From assembly GCA_002480495.1 (NCBI GenBank), contig DLCG01000009.1, forward strand, positions 412,566 to 476,565: a DNA stretch of 64,000 bases, written 5' to 3'. A model generated the notes under the pieces. That model had not been told where the DNA came from, ran no database searches, and worked only from the letters and a program-made list of their open reading frames with translations. This document shows positions 60,615-64,000 of this stretch, in pieces; the stretch's first letter is position 1; every line of letters begins with the position of its first letter. A program made the translations under genes and the position numbers. Origin of the DNA: Rhodobiaceae bacterium UBA7804. GTDB taxonomy: Bacteria > Pseudomonadota > Alphaproteobacteria > Parvibaculales > Parvibaculaceae.

Positions 60615-60781
60615 CGTCTTTCCCCACCGGTTTTGCTTGCGTGAATGGGCGATCTAGGCGCGAAGCCAGCCGCAAGTCAACGCGGTGACCGGGGATAAAC
60701 AGCCCCCACCGTCATCGAAACGTCATCATAACGTCACAAATGGATTCCGCCGGTTCGATGCCGGCCAGGAATATCCCCGGA

Positions 60782-61891
60782 TCACTCGACGACCGGATTG
60801 TAGAGTTCGCCCATCCGGGCTACCGAAATGACGACACGTTCCCCCGGCTGGAGATAACGGCGCGCGGCGCGCTCCTTCGCGATCTGGCGTTCGACGACAT
60901 GCGAGACGACAGAACGGCCCCAGCCGCCCGCGAGCCAGTCCCAGGCGCCGAGCGCCATGGACGATTTGTCGACGCCCTGGAAGACGGTGCCGTCCGGCGT
61001 GCCGGCAAGAATGGCCGTGCGAGCGGGGACGATGCCGCCGTCGATGGGGAGCCCCACTTCGCGGCCCTCGAAATCCCAGAGTACGTCCTGACGGGCGGCG
61101 GACTGGCGGACGAGCTCGTCGAAATCCCAGATCGCTTCGGACTGGCGGGCCGACTGCTTCAGCTCCTCGTTCCGCCAGAGCCGCAATTCGACAGCGGCGG
61201 CGAAGACGCGCAGGTTGCGCGGAATCACGAAGAGGTTGCCGACGGGCAGGAAGCCCGGCGCGCTCTTGCCGGTGGTGAAACCCTTGCCGGAGGTGACATC
61301 GGAGGCATCGATGTTGCGCATGAGTTTGGCGCGGTCTGTGACGTCGTTGCAGAGTATGAGACCTGCCTCCGCAGGCGCCTGCGAAATATCGAAGGGCTCG
61401 AGCGCGACGAAGCAGAGCTCGACCTCATAGTCGAGAAGCGCGTCGCCCGCCGGGATGGGCGCGTCGAAGGGCGTCGGCGCGACTTCCTTCGCGAAGAGGA
61501 AGGGACCGTCCTCGACGGTCGCTTCTTCCGCATGTTCGGGGAAGTTGGTACCGGCGGCGATGTGCGAGGCGGCGAGACCGACCGGGAGCCCAAGTTCGCT
61601 TAACGAAAGCGTCACAGCCTCCCCGGAGGCGGCGGCGGCGATCGCGTCATAGCCTTTCTCGTTATAGAGATCGACTGGATCGGACAAGCCGAAGGCGGCA
61701 GTGAGGTCGATGCCTGTCACCTGCTTTCCTTCGTAGGACGAAACGAGCAGGAGGCGCGTGCCCGCCTTGTCGCGCGCGAAGGTGAGCGCCTCCCCGACGG
61801 GCGCGATTTCGACGGTGCCGAAGCTGCCGGCATGTGCCGTTCCCGATGCGACGACCGTCACCAGCAGAACTCCAATCCAGCGCAGGAACAT
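60782..61891 (-). CDS. Exported FAH-like protein
   Basis: 369 residues. A signal peptide is clear (MFLRWIGVLLVTVVASGTAH, A-G). The mature part has an FAH fold: HIAAGTNFPEHAEEATV, then LLDYEVELCFV with candidate metal ligands E156 and E158, then LILCNDVTDRAKLMR with D183. GSFGTVEIAPV at the mature N-terminus starts the family-like beta domain. FAH enzymes are normally cytosolic, so export of a protein with complete ligands is unusual. Possible roles are periplasmic hydrolysis or decarboxylation of keto acids; this is inference. Confidence 0.8.
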   Translation of the reverse strand: MFLRWIGVLLVTVVASGTAHAGSFGTVEIAPVGEALTFARDKAGTRLLLVSSYEGKQVTGIDLTAAFGLSDPVDLYNEKGYDAIAAAASGEAVTLSLSELGLPVGLAASHIAAGTNFPEHAEEATVEDGPFLFAKEVAPTPFDAPIPAGDALLDYEVELCFVALEPFDISQAPAEAGLILCNDVTDRAKLMRNIDASDVTSGKGFTTGKSAPGFLPVGNLFVIPRNLRVFAAAVELRLWRNEELKQSARQSEAIWDFDELVRQSAARQDVLWDFEGREVGLPIDGGIVPARTAILAGTPDGTVFQGVDKSSMALGAWDWLAGGWGRSVVSHVVERQIAKERAARRYLQPGERVVISVARMGELYNPVVE

Positions 61892-61907
61892 CTTTCCTCC
61901 ATCTTCT

Positions 61908-62357
61908 TCAGTTCGCGAGCAGGAACACGCCGATGGTGTTCACGATCAGGAGTATGACGCTACCGAAGAGATTCGTATCCACGAGGTAAATCTTCCCGAA
62001 GATATTGAAACGGAATGGCTTGATGCCATTCACGTCCTTCAGCGCACCGCCATAAAGCGGCATGGAGACGAGCGTCGCATAGAAGCTCGCAATCCAGACA
62101 TAGTTGAGGATTGCCGCGACCCAGATGTGGACCCGATAATCGGCCGCACCGGACCAGAGCAGCCAGAGGATAACAAGCGAGACGCCCGTCTGGCTCAGCA
62201 CCTGCCAGACGACATGAAAGCGCGCATGAGGCGTCCAGAGCGGGTTCGTCGCATGGGTCTTGTTGAAGTCGGCAAAGATCGGGCCGACGGAGATCATCAC
62301 GGCGACGACGGTGAAAAGCAGCCGGGGAACGAGAAGCGCGTCGAAAGTCGTTTCCAT
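61908..62357 (-). CDS. Four-helix integral membrane protein, unknown function
   Basis: 149 residues from ATG 62357. Four hydrophobic segments are evident: LLVPRLLFTVVAVMISVGPI, QTGVSLVILWLLWSG, WVAAILNYVWIASFYATLV and SVILLIVNTIGVFLLAN. Loops contain NKTHATNPLWTPHARFHVVW, with several His residues in and near the first loop. The function is not recognised. It lies 16 nt after the exported FAH-like gene's start side and 11 nt after the SDR gene stop, so it is part of the same run. Confidence 0.8.
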   Translation of the reverse strand: METTFDALLVPRLLFTVVAVMISVGPIFADFNKTHATNPLWTPHARFHVVWQVLSQTGVSLVILWLLWSGAADYRVHIWVAAILNYVWIASFYATLVSMPLYGGALKDVNGIKPFRFNIFGKIYLVDTNLFGSVILLIVNTIGVFLLAN

Positions 62358-62368
62358 TGTCTGTTTCC

Positions 62369-63148
62369 TCAGATGAGACCGGGATAGGTGCCGCCGTCGA
62401 GCTGGAGGTTCTGCCCGGAAATGAAGCCTGCCTGCGCACTGCAGAGAAAGGCGCAGGCATCGCCGAACTCCGATGGATCGCCCATGCGCTTCGCCGCGAT
62501 CGATTCCGCGATTTCGGCTCGCGCTTCTTCCATCGATATCTTTTTGAAGGCCATGGCGAGCTCGGCCATCTTCTTCTGGCGATCCGTGTCGAAGCGCTCG
62601 GGCAGCATGTTGTTGATGGTGACGTTGAAGGGCGCGAGATCCGTTGCGAGGCCCTTGCACATTGCCGTGAGGCCGGAGCGCGCCGCCGTGGACAGGCCCA
62701 TGACCGAACGGGGCGCCTTCACCATTGCGGAGGTGATGTTGACGATCCGCCCGAAGCGCCTTTCCTTCATGCCTTCCATCAACGCCCTGATCATGAAGAG
62801 AGGCGCCAGCATGTTGGCATCGAGCGCGGCACGCCATTCGGCCTCGCCCCATTGAGCGAAATTGCCGGGAGGCGGACCATCATTGTTGTTCACGAGGATG
62901 TCGGCATCGGGGCAGGCGGAGACGAGCTTGTCCCTTCCTGCCTGCGTATTGAGATCGGCAACGACAGGCATGACCGATCCTTTCGCGCCGTTCGAGATAT
63001 CGAAGGCCGCCCTGTCGAGCGTGTCGGCGCTCCGGCCATTGATGACGACATGGACGCCCTCGCGCGCGAGCGCGGCGGCGCAGGCCTTGCCGAGGCCGCG
63101 CGAGGAGGCGCAGACGATCGCCTTTTTCCCGTTCAGGCCGAGATCCAT
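62369..63148 (-). CDS. SDR-family-like protein without catalytic Tyr/Lys
   Basis: 259 residues. The Rossmann start AIVCASSRGLGKACAAALA has the glycine pattern, and VNITSAMVKAPRSVMGLSTA contains the conserved Ser140. The Tyr-x3-Lys pair expected 13 residues later is S153-T-A-A-R157, so both catalytic residues are replaced. The NNAG-type motif is NNNDGPPPG. This fits the divergent BKR-like SDR subgroup known for a degraded catalytic tetrad. It might act by binding rather than oxidoreduction, or with altered chemistry. Confidence 0.88.
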   Translation of the reverse strand: MDLGLNGKKAIVCASSRGLGKACAAALAREGVHVVINGRSADTLDRAAFDISNGAKGSVMPVVADLNTQAGRDKLVSACPDADILVNNNDGPPPGNFAQWGEAEWRAALDANMLAPLFMIRALMEGMKERRFGRIVNITSAMVKAPRSVMGLSTAARSGLTAMCKGLATDLAPFNVTINNMLPERFDTDRQKKMAELAMAFKKISMEEARAEIAESIAAKRMGDPSEFGDACAFLCSAQAGFISGQNLQLDGGTYPGLI

Positions 63149-63163
63149 GAGAGGTTTCCTTTG

Positions 63164-64000
63164 CTAGATGGCGTGAGCGGGGAGCGCGAGCGCGGGAAGG
63201 CCGAGCAGCAAAGCCTTGCGGCGGAGCAGCTCGCGGGGTGCATCTATCGGCGCGCCGAAGCGGCAGGCGATGTGGCCGTCGGGCCGGAGAAGCAGGGCGC
63301 CTTCGGGCGACAGGCCCGTGAGAGCCTCCCAGTCCTCGCTGTCGGCAAAGTCCTCACCCGCGACGAGGCAATGCATGCCCCGCGCGCGGGCGGCGCCTGC
63401 CCAGGCGGCAGCCGCCGGACCGGCGAGGAGCGTGAAGCCCGCAGGATCGCGCAAGGAGAGAAGAGAGACCGTCTTTCCCCCGCGTGAGACCCAGCGATGC
63501 GGCAGATGCGCACCGACATCCCAGGAAGGTTCGTAGCGGCTGATGTCGATTTCCGAAGCGGGAACAAGCGGCGGCGCATCGGACAGCGCGGCGGAGCAGT
63601 AGCGGTAGCCAAGCTGCAGGTTGAAGCTGTCGAAATGGGGACGCTGCGCCTCGATCGCGGCGGGCAGTTCCGCGCTGCCGGCGGGGGCCGCGGCGAGCGC
63701 CGTGTAATGCTCCATCATGCGGGCGGGGTCCGGCCCGTAGAGCACGCCGAAAATGTCGAAGAGTTTCGAGGCATTCATGAGGCTCTGCTCGCTATTCGCG
63801 ATGGCGACCGGACGGCGCTCGGCCTCATATGTGTCGAGAAGAGCCGGGCCCGCCTCGCCCTTCAGCACGGCGGCGAGCTTCCAGGCGAGATTCTGGGCAT
63901 CGACCGCGCCGGTGTTGAGGCCGAGGCCGCCGGTCGGCGGAAAACGATGCGCGGCGTCGCCTGCGAGGAAGATGCGGCCCTTGCGATAGCGCTCCGCGAT
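63164..64000 (-). CDS. FAD-dependent aromatic monooxygenase, C-terminal part
   Basis: The C-terminal 278 residues are in the window; the N-terminus lies beyond the right edge. The conserved second FAD motif GRIFLAGDAAHRFPPTGGLG and NTGAVDAQNLAWKLAAVLKG identify the PheA/TfdB group of flavoprotein hydroxylases. The extended C-terminal thioredoxin-like domain follows (about the last 130 residues). Such enzymes hydroxylate phenols or similar aromatics with NAD(P)H and O2. Together with the FAH enzymes downstream it suggests an aromatic ring-cleavage route. Confidence 0.9.
   Translation of the reverse strand: MAERYRKGRIFLAGDAAHRFPPTGGLGLNTGAVDAQNLAWKLAAVLKGEAGPALLDTYEAERRPVAIANSEQSLMNASKLFDIFGVLYGPDPARMMEHYTALAAAPAGSAELPAAIEAQRPHFDSFNLQLGYRYCSAALSDAPPLVPASEIDISRYEPSWDVGAHLPHRWVSRGGKTVSLLSLRDPAGFTLLAGPAAAAWAGAARARGMHCLVAGEDFADSEDWEALTGLSPEGALLLRPDGHIACRFGAPIDAPRELLRRKALLLGLPALALPAHAI

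Noticed and set aside
1..64000. CRISPR arrays, insertion sequences and rRNA
   Set aside because: No regularly spaced direct repeats with unique spacers, no transposase genes and no rRNA segments were seen.

Overview
The window is GC-rich chromosomal DNA from an alphaproteobacterium. Supporting signs are an N-terminal lepA next to pheST and rpmI-rplT with infC located elsewhere, an lptC-lptA-lptB-rpoN-hpf-ptsN block, a DUF1150/Hsp20 pair, an NDUFA9-like complex I protein, and many fatty-acid and aromatic catabolism genes (crotonase, LLM flavin enzymes, phytanoyl-CoA dioxygenase). The mix resembles Parvibaculum or other Hyphomicrobiales-related lineages, but this is inference from gene content only.

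Layout. 1-7.7 kb (mostly minus): lepA start, a small exported protein, crotonase, an alpha/beta-fold protein without a nucleophile, a K+ channel, pheT-pheS, rplT, rpmI. 7.9-9.5 kb: a chromosomal ccdAB toxin-antitoxin pair behind four 13-bp-spaced octamers, a VOC protein, and an I78-type inhibitor lipoprotein. 9.7-12.6 kb: phytanoyl-CoA dioxygenase, an unusual Fe-S/SCP2 fusion and a MarR regulator that share palindromic operators. 12.6-14.4 kb: a compositionally foreign OLD-type ATPase/TOPRIM nuclease. 14.4-26.1 kb: LLM enzyme, glycerophosphodiesterase, infC, glycosyltransferases, hydrolase, QueG, GST, CueR, NDUFA9-like protein. 26.2-32.4 kb: tRNA-Leu, RNase D, Lpt export genes, sigma-54, HPF and PtsN. 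32.5-34.2 kb: DUF1150, a heat-shock gene with a sigma-32-type promoter, and superoxide dismutase.

34.3-46.0 kb is an iron island. hemP, a TonB-dependent heme receptor, tonB, hmuS and hmuTUV take heme across both membranes and hand it to HmuS. A ferric-iron fbp-type system (binding protein, ATPase, permease) follows, arranged divergently. Three Fur-like dyads sit in front of its transcription units, so the island is probably iron-repressed.

46.1-59.8 kb holds two complete RND efflux pumps, the second headed by a PadR repressor gene with a perfect extended dyad. Between them lie a FadE-type acyl-CoA dehydrogenase and an acetyl-CoA hydrolase/transferase. 59.8-64.0 kb (minus) is a catabolic run: two FAH-family proteins (one exported), a membrane protein, an SDR-like protein lacking the catalytic Tyr/Lys, and the C-terminal part of a flavin aromatic hydroxylase cut by the window edge.

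The strongest candidates for something new are the MarR / Fe-S-SCP2 / dioxygenase module, the transferred OLD gene, the ccdAB iteron operator, and the possible thermosensor leader of hsp20. No CRISPR array, rRNA or insertion sequence was seen.
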